Assembly: GCF_028649395.1 (NCBI RefSeq)
Contig: NZ_JAQSUW010000014.1
Span: forward strand, 247,131 to 311,130
From: Pseudomonas sp. Gutcm_11s
GTDB taxonomy: Bacteria; Pseudomonadota; Gammaproteobacteria; Pseudomonadales; Pseudomonadaceae
Direction of reading: 5' to 3'
DNA: 64,000 nt
A program made the translations under genes and the position numbers. The notes beneath the pieces were generated by a model that saw only the letters and a program-made list of their open reading frames with translations, ran no database searches and was not told the DNA's origin. Shown one piece after another: positions 20,221-28,456 of the stretch (positions are counted from its first letter, which is position 1; each line of letters begins with the position of its first letter).

Positions 20221-22419
20221 ATGCCCATGGATCGTGACGCGCTGCGGCAACGCCTGCTGGCCAGCTTCCGTGCCGAGGCCGCGGAGCGCCTGGCCACGCT
20301 GGCCGATGCGCTGGCCAACTGGCGCGAGGGTGGTGCCAGCCAGGACGACATCGAGTCGCTGTTCCGCGAGGTACACAGCATCAAGGGCGCCTCGCGCGCC
20401 GCCGGGGTGAACCAGATCGAGCAGCTGTGCCATGCCTGGGAGAGCCTGCTCAGCAGCGTGCGCCATGGCGATCTGGAACTGAGCCCCGAGCGCGTGGAGC
20501 TGTGCCGGCTGACGCTCAAGGTGGTGCAGCGTCTGCATGCCGAGCAGCCGGTGGATGAGCATGATCTGACGCAGCTGATCGACAGCCTCAACGACAGCGC
20601 CCAGGGGCAGGCGGTGGAGTTGCCGGCGGTCACGGTCGCCAGCCCCGAAGGCCCGCAGGACCCGGCTACGGTGCGGGTCTCGACCCAGCGCCTGGATGCG
20701 TTGCTGTTCCACAGCGAAGTACTGCTGCAACATAAGCTGGAGGCCCAGGCCCATGTCCGTGTGCTGCAGGAGCACGCGGCAGCCTTCGAGCCGCAGCGCA
20801 GCAAGCGCATGTTCGGCTCCGCTGCTTTGCGCCAGTTGCGCGAAGGGCTCGACGAGATGCCTGAAGGCGCGCGCGACGGTTTGAAGAGCGTGCTCGATTA
20901 CCTGGACTGGAGCCTGTCCCAGTTCGACCGCCTGCATTTCGGTGCCACCCGCCTGGCCAAGGCAGGCGGCCAGCTGGCCCAGGGCCTGACCCAGCTCTCC
21001 GAGTCGCTCACCGCCGAGATGCAGGAAGCCTTGTTGCTCTCGGGCAGCAGCCTGTTCGAGGGCGTGCCGGCGATGGTCCAGGATCTCGCCAGCCAGGCCG
21101 GCAAGCGCGTCGAGCTGGAAGTGCGGGGTGCCAGCTTGCAGGTCGACAAGCGCATTCTCGACGAGCTGCGGATAGTGCTCACCCACCTGCTGCGCAACGC
21201 CATCGACCATGGTCTGGAGACGCCCGAGCAGCGCGCCCTGCAGGGCAAGAGTGCGGTGGGCAAGCTGGTGGTGGAGCTGGTGCAGGAGTCCGCCGACCGT
21301 TTCGAACTGCGAGTCGGCGATGACGGCCAGGGCATCGATGTGCGTCGCCTCAAGGCCAAGGCGGTGAACGCCGGACGGCTCACGGCAGAGCAGGCCGATG
21401 CCCTGGGCGAGCGCGAAGCGCTGGCGCTGATCTTCGTCTCCGGGCTGTCCACCAGCCCGATGCTGACCGACATCTCCGGGCGCGGCCTGGGTATGGCGAT
21501 CATTCAGGACACGGTGGAGCGTATCGGCGGGCGTATCGAGACCGAAACCAGGCCCGCTGCCGGTACCTGTTTCCACCTGCACCTGCCGCTCAGCCTGTCG
21601 ACCTTCCGCGCGGTGATAGTGCGCAATGCCGAGCGCGTGTTCGCCGTGCCGGCGCTTGCGGTAGAGCGTTGCCTGCGAGTGGCACCGGGTGCCATTCGGA
21701 CCCTGGAAAATCGCCCGACCCTGGCCTTCGAAGGCCAGGTGCTGCCGCTCTGGCCATTGGGCGACGTGCTCGGCCTGGCGCAGCCGGCGTTGAGCGGTGG
21801 CGACCTGACGCTGCTGCTACTGCGGGTGCGTGGCGAGCGCTTCGTGTTGCTGGTGGAGGAACTGCTCGGCGACCAGGAAATCATCGTCAAGAGCCTGGGC
21901 AAGCAGCTGCTGCGGGTGCGCAACCTGATGGGCGCCACGTTGCTCGGTGATGGCCAGCTGGTGCCCATTCTGCATCCCGCCGATCTGTACCGCAGCGCGC
22001 TGGCCAGCGAGGCCTCCAGCCTCAGCCAGCGACCACGCGCGCAGCACAGCGAAACACTCAAACGCTTGCTGATTGCCGAGGATTCTTTCACCTCGCGTGG
22101 CCTGCTCAAGGCCATTCTCGAGGCGGCGGGTTACCGCGTCACCACCGCCAACGACGGGCTGGAAGCCTGGAATGCCCTGAAGCAGGGACAGTTCGATCTT
22201 CTGGTGTCCGACGTGGAAATGCCGCGTCTGGATGGCTTCACCCTGACCAGCCGCATCCGCGCCGACCGTGAGTTGGCCGAGTTGCCGGTAGTGCTGGTAA
22301 CCGCCCTGCATTCCGCCGAGGACCGCGCCCGCGGCCTGGAAGCAGGGGCCAACGCCTACCTGGCTAAGGGTGGCTTCGAGCAGGACAGCCTGCTCGAAGC
22401 CATTCGCCGGCTGCTCTAA
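20221..22419 (+). CDS. Hybrid CheA histidine kinase with C-terminal receiver (WspE-like)
   Basis: The 732-residue protein runs Hpt domain (phosphorylatable H52 in FREVHSIKGASRAAG), dimerisation region (about 150-265), HATPase (N-box HLLRNAIDHGLE about 322-333; GDDGQGID; GRGLGMAI), CheW-like domain (about 460-595), and receiver (about 614-732) with acceptor D664. CheA-REC hybrids of this form are WspE-type kinases and phosphorylate both CheB and the output regulator. All catalytic motifs are intact. It sits 84 bases after the second CheW and 10 bases before cheB. Confidence 0.93.
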   Translation: MPMDRDALRQRLLASFRAEAAERLATLADALANWREGGASQDDIESLFREVHSIKGASRAAGVNQIEQLCHAWESLLSSVRHGDLELSPERVELCRLTLKVVQRLHAEQPVDEHDLTQLIDSLNDSAQGQAVELPAVTVASPEGPQDPATVRVSTQRLDALLFHSEVLLQHKLEAQAHVRVLQEHAAAFEPQRSKRMFGSAALRQLREGLDEMPEGARDGLKSVLDYLDWSLSQFDRLHFGATRLAKAGGQLAQGLTQLSESLTAEMQEALLLSGSSLFEGVPAMVQDLASQAGKRVELEVRGASLQVDKRILDELRIVLTHLLRNAIDHGLETPEQRALQGKSAVGKLVVELVQESADRFELRVGDDGQGIDVRRLKAKAVNAGRLTAEQADALGEREALALIFVSGLSTSPMLTDISGRGLGMAIIQDTVERIGGRIETETRPAAGTCFHLHLPLSLSTFRAVIVRNAERVFAVPALAVERCLRVAPGAIRTLENRPTLAFEGQVLPLWPLGDVLGLAQPALSGGDLTLLLLRVRGERFVLLVEELLGDQEIIVKSLGKQLLRVRNLMGATLLGDGQLVPILHPADLYRSALASEASSLSQRPRAQHSETLKRLLIAEDSFTSRGLLKAILEAAGYRVTTANDGLEAWNALKQGQFDLLVSDVEMPRLDGFTLTSRIRADRELAELPVVLVTALHSAEDRARGLEAGANAYLAKGGFEQDSLLEAIRRLL

Positions 22420-22429
22420 GGGGATATAG

Positions 22430-23491
22430 ATGCGTGTATTGGTAGTGGACGATTCACCGGTGACGCGCATGCTGCTGCGCGCGGTACTCGAGGGCGAGGG
22501 CTTCGAGGTGCGCGAGGCGTGCAGCGGCGACGAGGCACTGCAGCTGCTGGCCGGCTTCACCCCGGATATCGTCACCATGGACGTGCACATGCCGGGTATG
22601 GATGGCTACGAGACCACCGAACGCATCTTGGAAAGCTACGCGCTGCCGGTGGTGATCCTCTCCGCCAGCATCGACCACCGCGCTTCTGCCACCGCCATGC
22701 GTGCCCTAGAAGCCGGTGCCCTGGCGGTGTTGGAGAAACCCAGCGCACCGACTGCTGATGACTTCGCCGACCGCATCGAGGAGCTGCTGCGCACCCTGCG
22801 CAACATGGCCCAGGTGAAGATCAGCCGGCGTCAGCGGCGCAGCGAGGCCAGCACCGCTTCGGGCATTCCGCCCCTGGTGGCCCAGACTGCCGCGCAGGAG
22901 CCGCGGCTGGTGGCCATCGCCGCCTCGGCTGGCGGGCCGCTGGCGATCAAGGCCCTGTTGCAGCGCCTGGCGCCGCAGCCCTGGCCGATGGTACTGGTGC
23001 AGCACATAGCGCCGGGATTCCTGCCCAGTTTTCGCGACTGGCTGGCCAGCCTCACGCCGATGCGCGTGTGCATTGCCGAGAACGGCCAGCAGCTGCTGCC
23101 GGATGTGCTCTACCTGGCACCGGATCACCACCATCTCGGTTTCGCCGCTAACCGTGGTGTGCTGCTCGACGACGGCCCGCCGGTCGAGCACGTGCGCCCC
23201 GCGGCGAATCACCTGTTCCACTCGGTCGCCAGCCATTTTGGCCGGCATGCCATCGGTATCCAGATGTCCGGCATGGGCCGCGATGGCGCCCAGGGACTCG
23301 CCGAGATGCACCGCGCCGGCGCGCTGACCCTGGTGCAGGACCCCGGCACGGCGGTGATCGATTCGATGCCCAGAGCCGCCATCGAACTGCAGGCCGCACG
23401 CCAGGTGCTGCCTCCGGAAGGTATTGCCGAATTGCTCAACGTAATAGCCGCCCACATGGTCGTAGTGAATGGAAGCAATGGGAGGGAATGA
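22430..23491 (+). CDS. CheB-type protein-glutamate methylesterase response regulator (WspF-like)
   Basis: The 353-residue protein has an N-terminal receiver with acceptor D51 (TMDVHMPGMDGY), a linker, and a CheB methylesterase domain. The catalytic triad is visible: S166 in AIAASAGGP, H192 in VQHIAPGF, and D285 in SGMGRDGAQGL. It removes methyl groups added by CheR and resets the sensor. In Wsp systems, loss of the homologue locks signalling on. Its stop lies just before the next ATG at 23493. Confidence 0.92.
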   Translation: MRVLVVDDSPVTRMLLRAVLEGEGFEVREACSGDEALQLLAGFTPDIVTMDVHMPGMDGYETTERILESYALPVVILSASIDHRASATAMRALEAGALAVLEKPSAPTADDFADRIEELLRTLRNMAQVKISRRQRRSEASTASGIPPLVAQTAAQEPRLVAIAASAGGPLAIKALLQRLAPQPWPMVLVQHIAPGFLPSFRDWLASLTPMRVCIAENGQQLLPDVLYLAPDHHHLGFAANRGVLLDDGPPVEHVRPAANHLFHSVASHFGRHAIGIQMSGMGRDGAQGLAEMHRAGALTLVQDPGTAVIDSMPRAAIELQAARQVLPPEGIAELLNVIAAHMVVVNGSNGRE

Positions 23492-23492
23492 C

Positions 23493-26400
23493 ATGTACGC
23501 GGATGCCGAAATCCTGGTGGTGGAAGACAGCCCCACCCAGGCTGCCGAGCTGCAGTACATGCTCGAATCTGTCGGCTGCAAGGTGCGCGTCGCACGCAAC
23601 GGCCGCGAGGCGCTGGAAATGGTGGCGGTGCGCAAGCCGACCATCGTCATCAGCGACATCGTCATGCCAGAAATGGATGGCTACGAACTGTGTCGCCAGC
23701 TCAAGAGCTCGGCGCAGACCCAGGCGATCCCGATCATCCTGGTGACATCGCTGGCCGATGCCCGCGACGTCGTGCATGGCCTGGCCTCGGGCGCCGACAA
23801 CTTCATCGTCAAACCCTTTGACGAGAAGTACCTGATGTCGCGCATCCGCTATTTCCTGATCAACCTCGAGCTGCGCAACCACGAGCGCGTGCAGATGGGC
23901 GTGGAGGTGGTGCTGGAGGGCGAGCGCCACTTCATCACCGCCGGCCGCCAGCAGATTCTCGACCTGCTGATTTCCACCTACGAGCAGGGCGTGCGGCTGA
24001 ACCAGGAGCTGCAGCACAAGCACGACGAGCTGACCCGCACCAACTCGCTGCTCAACTGCCTGTTCCATTTCACCAGCGGCCTGACCGACGCCAAGAGCGA
24101 GCGGCATGTGATCGACGCGGCGCTGCGACGCATCCTGGAATTCCCCGATGCGGTGGGTGCCTGGCTGTTGCTGGATGCCTCCGGCGATCCCAAGGAGCCG
24201 GCCCAGGTGGCCGGAGCCTGTGCCCGCGGGCCGAGCTACGCCACCGCCGACCTGGACAGCTGCGCGCTCAACTGCCCGTGCCGGCATGCCTGGCACGAGG
24301 ACAAGCTGAGCCAGCCGAGCAACATCAGCAATTGCCCTGCACTCAGCACCAAGCCGGGCGAGGGCATCCACGCCAGCATCCCGCTGCAGCTGAGCGGTGA
24401 GACCATCGGCATGCTCAACGTGGTGCAGCGCGACGCCCGGCCCTGGTCGGCCGAGTCGCTCAGCGCGCTGGCATCCATCGGCCGGCAGCTGGCCATGGCG
24501 CTGGGTCGCGTGCGTCTGTTCGAGAGCATGGAACAGCTGGTAGAACAGCGCACCGAAGCCCTGGCCACCAGCGAGCAGCTGCTGCGCAAGGTGCTCGACA
24601 ACCTGCCGGTCGGGGTGTTCGTCACCGACCAGCAGGGCCGGCTGATCATGAGTAACCCGGAGAGCAGCCTGATCTGGGGTGGCGCCCATCCGGGCGGTGT
24701 CGAGGGCTATGCCCGCTACCGCGGCTGGTGGGCAGAGAGTGGCGAGCGCATCACCGAGGATGACTGGTCGATGATGCGCGCGGTCCGCCAGGGCCGCATC
24801 TCGCGCAACGAAGTGATCGACATCGAGACCTTCAAGGGCCAGCGCAAGACCATCCTCAACTCGGCGGTGCCGTTCCACGATGCCAACCAGGTGATCCAGG
24901 GCGCGATCGTGGTGATCCAGGACATCACCGAGCAGCGCCGCCGGGACCTGGAGATCCGCACCCGTACGCGCGCCGTGGAGGCCAGCGTCAACGCGGTGAT
25001 CATCACCGACGCCGAGCAGGCGGATCACCCCATCGTCTACGCCAACCCTGCCTTCGAACGCATCACCGGCTACTCGGTCCAGGAGGTGCTGGGACGCAAC
25101 TGCCGCTTCCTGCAGGGCGCGGAGCGCGACCAGCCCGAGCTGGACAACATCCGCCGTGCGCTGGCGGCGCAGGAGGAGGGCGCGGCGCTGCTGCGCAACT
25201 TCCGCAAGGATGGCTCGGAGTTCTGGAACGACCTGCGAGTGGCGCCGGTGGTCAACGACCGCGGCAAGCTCAGCCATTTCGTCGGCATCCTGCATGACGT
25301 CACCGAGAGCAAGCGCTACCAGGAGGAGCTGGAGCACCAGGCCAACCACGACAGCCTCACCGGGCTGCCCAACCGCAACCTGCTCAATGACCGTATCGGC
25401 CAGGCCATCGCCTTTGCCGGGCGCGACAACAGCCCGTTCACCGTCGCCTTCATGGACATCGACAACTTCAAGGTGGTCAACGACAGCCTGGGGCACGGCA
25501 TCGGCGACCGGCTGCTGGTCGAGATCGCCGCACGCCTGCGTGGCGGCATCCGTGACATCGACACCATCGCCCGCCTGGGCGGTGACGAGTTCGTCATCGT
25601 GCTGGTCGACGGCATGCAGCTCAGCGAGCAGATCAACTGGCTGGAGGGGCTGAAGAACCGCATCGCCACGCCGGTGATACTCGACGACCAGGAGATTCTG
25701 GTCAGTTGCAGCATCGGCTTCTGTTGCTATCCCGCCGATGGCCGCGACGTGGAAACCCTGCTGCGCAATGCCGACACGGCCATGTACCAGGCCAAGCACC
25801 AGGGGCGTAACCGTATCTGCGCCTTCATGCCGGAGATGAACGAGCAGGTGCAGACGCGCCTGGCCCTGGAGCGGCAGATCCGCCATGCCCTGCAGAACCA
25901 GGAGTTCATCGTCTTCTACCAGCCGCAGCTGGACCTGCAGAGCGGCCGCCTGTGCGGCTTCGAGGCACTGGTGCGCTGGAGCCGCGACGGCAGCATCGTC
26001 TCGCCGGCCGAGTTCATCCCGCTGGCCGAGGAGACCGGCTGGATCGCCTCCATCGACTTCTACGTGTTCGAGGTGGTCTGTCGGCAGCTGGTGATCTGGC
26101 GCGAGTTCTTCGGCCAGGACCTCAGCGTGGCGGTGAACTTCTCAGCGATCAGCTTCGCCGAGGACGACTTCATCGAACGCATCCTCGGCGTGCTCAAGGC
26201 CCAGGCCATTCCGCCGCGCTGGATCAAGGTCGAGCTGACCGAGACCATCCTCGCCAGCGATGCCGGCGAAGTGCAGAAGAAGATGCAGCGTCTGTGCGAC
26301 GTGGGCGTGCGCTTCTCGATCGACGACTTCGGTACCGGCTATTCCTCGCTGGGCTACCTCAAGCGCTTCCCGTTCCGCCAGCTGAAGATCGACCGCAGCT

Positions 26401-27071
26401 TCATCACCGACATCCTCACCGAGCCGGACAGCGCCTCGCTGGCGCGCTCGATGATCTCCATCGGCCACAACCTCGGTATCCGGGTGATCGCCGAGGGCGT
26501 GGAGCAGGCCGAGCAGATGAGCTTCCTGCGCGCCGCCGGCTGCGACGAGCTGCAGGGCTATTTCTACTCGCCGCCACTACCGCCGCTGGCGTGCATGCAG
26601 TTCCTCCAGGGCAATGCGCCGCTCAGTCTGCCGACCAACATCATCGACGGCAGTGCGCGCTACCTGCTGGTGATCGACTCGGGAGCGCAGGAGATGGAGG
26701 AGCTGCGCCGCACCCTGCGCCTGGAGAGCTACACCATCCTCAATGCCGCAGACGGCAGCGAGGCGCTGAGCCTGATGGCCACCCATCCGGTAGACGTGGT
26801 GCTGGCCGACCTGGAACTGGCGGACATGAGCGGCGTGGATTTCCTGCGCAAGATCAGGACCATCTACCCGGACGCGGTGCGCATGCTGCTGGGCAATGCC
26901 AACGCGGTCGCCAGCATCCTCAAGGCGCTCAACGAAGGAGTGATCTATCGCTTCGTCACCAGCCCCTGGGAGGCCGAAGACCTGCGCAACCAAGTGCGTG
27001 ATGCCTTCCAGCTGCGCGAGCTGCACCGCGAGAACAAGCGCTTGCGCGAGCAGTTCGACAAGGCGCGCTGA
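23493..27071 (+). CDS. Multidomain c-di-GMP enzyme: REC-GAF-PAS-LOV-GGDEF-EAL-REC
   Basis: The product is 1192 residues. The start at 23493 was chosen over one 24 bases upstream because of GGAGGG at optimal spacing. Domains: receiver (1-125, D55); GAF (about 185-345) with clustered cysteines C257, C261, C263 and C281; PAS (about 360-480); LOV-type PAS (about 495-605) with GRNCRFLQG (adduct C537), N569 and N579, but Leu at 600 where LOV domains have Gln; GGDEF (696-700) with inhibitory RxxD (R687, D690); EAL (824-826) with DDFGTG and ELTET intact; and a C-terminal receiver-like domain (about 1055-1180, D1106). It should make and/or degrade c-di-GMP. It holds the wspR position and is the likely CheA target. 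Confidence 0.92.
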   Translation: MYADAEILVVEDSPTQAAELQYMLESVGCKVRVARNGREALEMVAVRKPTIVISDIVMPEMDGYELCRQLKSSAQTQAIPIILVTSLADARDVVHGLASGADNFIVKPFDEKYLMSRIRYFLINLELRNHERVQMGVEVVLEGERHFITAGRQQILDLLISTYEQGVRLNQELQHKHDELTRTNSLLNCLFHFTSGLTDAKSERHVIDAALRRILEFPDAVGAWLLLDASGDPKEPAQVAGACARGPSYATADLDSCALNCPCRHAWHEDKLSQPSNISNCPALSTKPGEGIHASIPLQLSGETIGMLNVVQRDARPWSAESLSALASIGRQLAMALGRVRLFESMEQLVEQRTEALATSEQLLRKVLDNLPVGVFVTDQQGRLIMSNPESSLIWGGAHPGGVEGYARYRGWWAESGERITEDDWSMMRAVRQGRISRNEVIDIETFKGQRKTILNSAVPFHDANQVIQGAIVVIQDITEQRRRDLEIRTRTRAVEASVNAVIITDAEQADHPIVYANPAFERITGYSVQEVLGRNCRFLQGAERDQPELDNIRRALAAQEEGAALLRNFRKDGSEFWNDLRVAPVVNDRGKLSHFVGILHDVTESKRYQEELEHQANHDSLTGLPNRNLLNDRIGQAIAFAGRDNSPFTVAFMDIDNFKVVNDSLGHGIGDRLLVEIAARLRGGIRDIDTIARLGGDEFVIVLVDGMQLSEQINWLEGLKNRIATPVILDDQEILVSCSIGFCCYPADGRDVETLLRNADTAMYQAKHQGRNRICAFMPEMNEQVQTRLALERQIRHALQNQEFIVFYQPQLDLQSGRLCGFEALVRWSRDGSIVSPAEFIPLAEETGWIASIDFYVFEVVCRQLVIWREFFGQDLSVAVNFSAISFAEDDFIERILGVLKAQAIPPRWIKVELTETILASDAGEVQKKMQRLCDVGVRFSIDDFGTGYSSLGYLKRFPFRQLKIDRSFITDILTEPDSASLARSMISIGHNLGIRVIAEGVEQAEQMSFLRAAGCDELQGYFYSPPLPPLACMQFLQGNAPLSLPTNIIDGSARYLLVIDSGAQEMEELRRTLRLESYTILNAADGSEALSLMATHPVDVVLADLELADMSGVDFLRKIRTIYPDAVRMLLGNANAVASILKALNEGVIYRFVTSPWEAEDLRNQVRDAFQLRELHRENKRLREQFDKAR

Positions 27072-27076
27072 CGCCA

Positions 27077-27098
27077 GGCGGGCAGGGCGCTGCCCGCC
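27077..27098. terminator. Bidirectional hairpin between convergent GGDEF-EAL gene and DUF4142 gene
   Basis: A perfect 9-bp GC-rich stem (GGCGGGCAG / CTGCCCGCC) closes a GGCG tetraloop in the 33-base gap between two convergent genes. There is no T-tract, but the position and stability make it the likely shared transcription end. Confidence 0.55.
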
Positions 27099-27104
27099 AA
27101 AGCC

Positions 27105-27611
27105 TCAGGAGGCCGGATGCGCGCGGGTCAGCATGCGCGCGTTCTGCAGCTGGTGCTTGAGCACCGGCAACTTGGCGCGGGCGAAGGCCTGCAGCTCGTC
27201 ATCACCCCGTTCGGCGGCCTGCTCGAACAGCGCCAGGCCCTGTTCGAAGCTGCGCACCTGCAGCTCGGCGAAGCGGGTGTCGAAGTCCTTGCCGCGAAGT
27301 GGCTTTAGCTCGGCACTGGCGCGCTGCTGCAGTTCCTGGTCGGCGGGCAGCTCCAGCTTCCGCTCGCGGGCGAAGGCCTGCAGGTCGGCATTGCCGCGCG
27401 GGTGGTCGTCGATGATGCGCTGGGCGAAGTCCTTGATGTCCGCCGAGTTGCTGGTGCGCAGCGCCAGCGTGGCCGCCTCGGTGGTGGTGGCGCTGACCGT
27501 GGCTGCCTGCTCGATGAAGTGCTTCACGTCGACGTCGGAGGCGAGCGCTATTGGCGCCGTAAAGAGCAGCAGGCACAGCGTCGCGCCGCGTGAAATGGTT
27601 GAGATAGACAT
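27105..27611 (-). CDS. DUF4142 periplasmic protein
   Basis: The 168-residue protein has a signal peptide (cleavage near ALA-SDV, about residue 24) and an all-helical DUF4142 domain (FIEQAATVSATTTEAATLAL ... IKDFAQRIIDDH). DUF4142 is a ferritin-like four-helix fold common in stress-responsive envelope proteins. Its biochemical function is not established. A GTAGGAGG ribosome-binding site supports the start. The promoter region carries an ECF-like motif, listed separately. Confidence 0.88.
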   Translation of the reverse strand: MSISTISRGATLCLLLFTAPIALASDVDVKHFIEQAATVSATTTEAATLALRTSNSADIKDFAQRIIDDHPRGNADLQAFARERKLELPADQELQQRASAELKPLRGKDFDTRFAELQVRSFEQGLALFEQAAERGDDELQAFARAKLPVLKHQLQNARMLTRAHPAS

Positions 27612-27648
27612 GTGCGAGCCTCCTACATGACCGCCCTGAGTGACTAGG

Positions 27649-27686
27649 GTTGTGACGGTACGAGGCGGGCTGGGTTCAGCTTTTCT
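27649..27686 (-). promoter_or_regulatory. Candidate ECF-type (RpoE/AlgU-like) promoter for the DUF4142 gene
   Basis: Read on the minus strand, AGAAAAGCTGAAC is followed after 18 bases by TCACAAC, about 40 bases ahead of the ATG. GAAC and TCnnA are the RpoE/AlgU -35 and -10 cores at a suitable spacing. The same two blocks, spaced by 19 bases, recur upstream of the secreted protein at 29965. Confidence 0.45.
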
Positions 27687-28456
27687 CAGGAGTAGAGCGC
27701 CAGGTGATGGGGGTAATCACCGATGCGCGCGCCGATGACCATCTCGCTGATCCAGCCGGTGAGCAGCGAGGTATAGGCGCGCTGGGCACTGTCCTCGGTC
27801 AACGCGTGATCGGCGCCATCGACCATGCGATGGGTCATCGAGTGCGCCCTGACGAAGGCCGAGCGGTAGCTCATCAGCGTGGTGTGAGGGACGAAGTCGT
27901 CGTGCTCGGATTCCACCAACAGCACGTCGCCGGCGAACTCGGAGCATGCCGACAGGGCACGATTACCCTGCGGCTGCAGGAAGGTGTTGCGGTACTCCAC
28001 CAGCCGCTGCCGGTCGAGCTGGTGCTTGGGCACGCTCCAGTCCTCGTCCAGGTACAGCGCCGGCACACGCAGCGCCAGCCAGCGCACCGGGCGCAGGGTG
28101 GTGAGTATCGAGGCGAGGTAGCCGCCGTAGCTGGTGCCGATCACGGCGATGGCCTCGGGGTCGGTGGCCGGGTGCTTGGCCAGGCGGTCGTAGGCGGCGA
28201 CGATATCGCTCAGGTTCTGCTCGCGGGTCACGCTGGGCTGACGTTCGCGGGTCAGCTCGTGGCCGCGCAGGTCGAAGGTCAGGCACACGCAGCCAAGCCC
28301 GGCGATACCCTTGGCACGCGCCAGGTCGCGCTGCTGGCTGCCGCCCCAGCCATGCACGAAGAGGATGCCGGGCACCTTGCGCCGTGGCGTCACCATGGTG
28401 CCGGCGATGATGTCTTCTTCCACCTGTATATCCACCTGTTCGCTATGCGGTGACAT
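27686..28456 (-). CDS. Alpha/beta hydrolase (dienelactone-hydrolase/acyl-peptidase-like)
   Basis: The 256-residue cytoplasmic protein has the oxyanion HGWGGS motif, the nucleophile elbow GTSYGG, an acid in ESEHDDFVP, and a histidine in DGADHALT. This completes a Ser-Asp-His triad. The substrate is unknown. It overlaps the DUF3182 gene by 14 bases and so belongs to the same operon (secreted Cys protein, DUF3182, hydrolase). The end of the gene abuts the DUF4142 promoter. Confidence 0.85.
   Translation of the reverse strand: MSPHSEQVDIQVEEDIIAGTMVTPRRKVPGILFVHGWGGSQQRDLARAKGIAGLGCVCLTFDLRGHELTRERQPSVTREQNLSDIVAAYDRLAKHPATDPEAIAVIGTSYGGYLASILTTLRPVRWLALRVPALYLDEDWSVPKHQLDRQRLVEYRNTFLQPQGNRALSACSEFAGDVLLVESEHDDFVPHTTLMSYRSAFVRAHSMTHRMVDGADHALTEDSAQRAYTSLLTGWISEMVIGARIGDYPHHLALYS

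Noticed and set aside
20142-20235. Short frame and hairpin between the second CheW gene and cheA
   Set aside because: A GGAGGG precedes an ATG near 20154, but the roughly 30-residue product is low complexity and ends inside cheA. The hairpin (20171-20201) has a bulge and no T-tract. Neither is strong enough to annotate.
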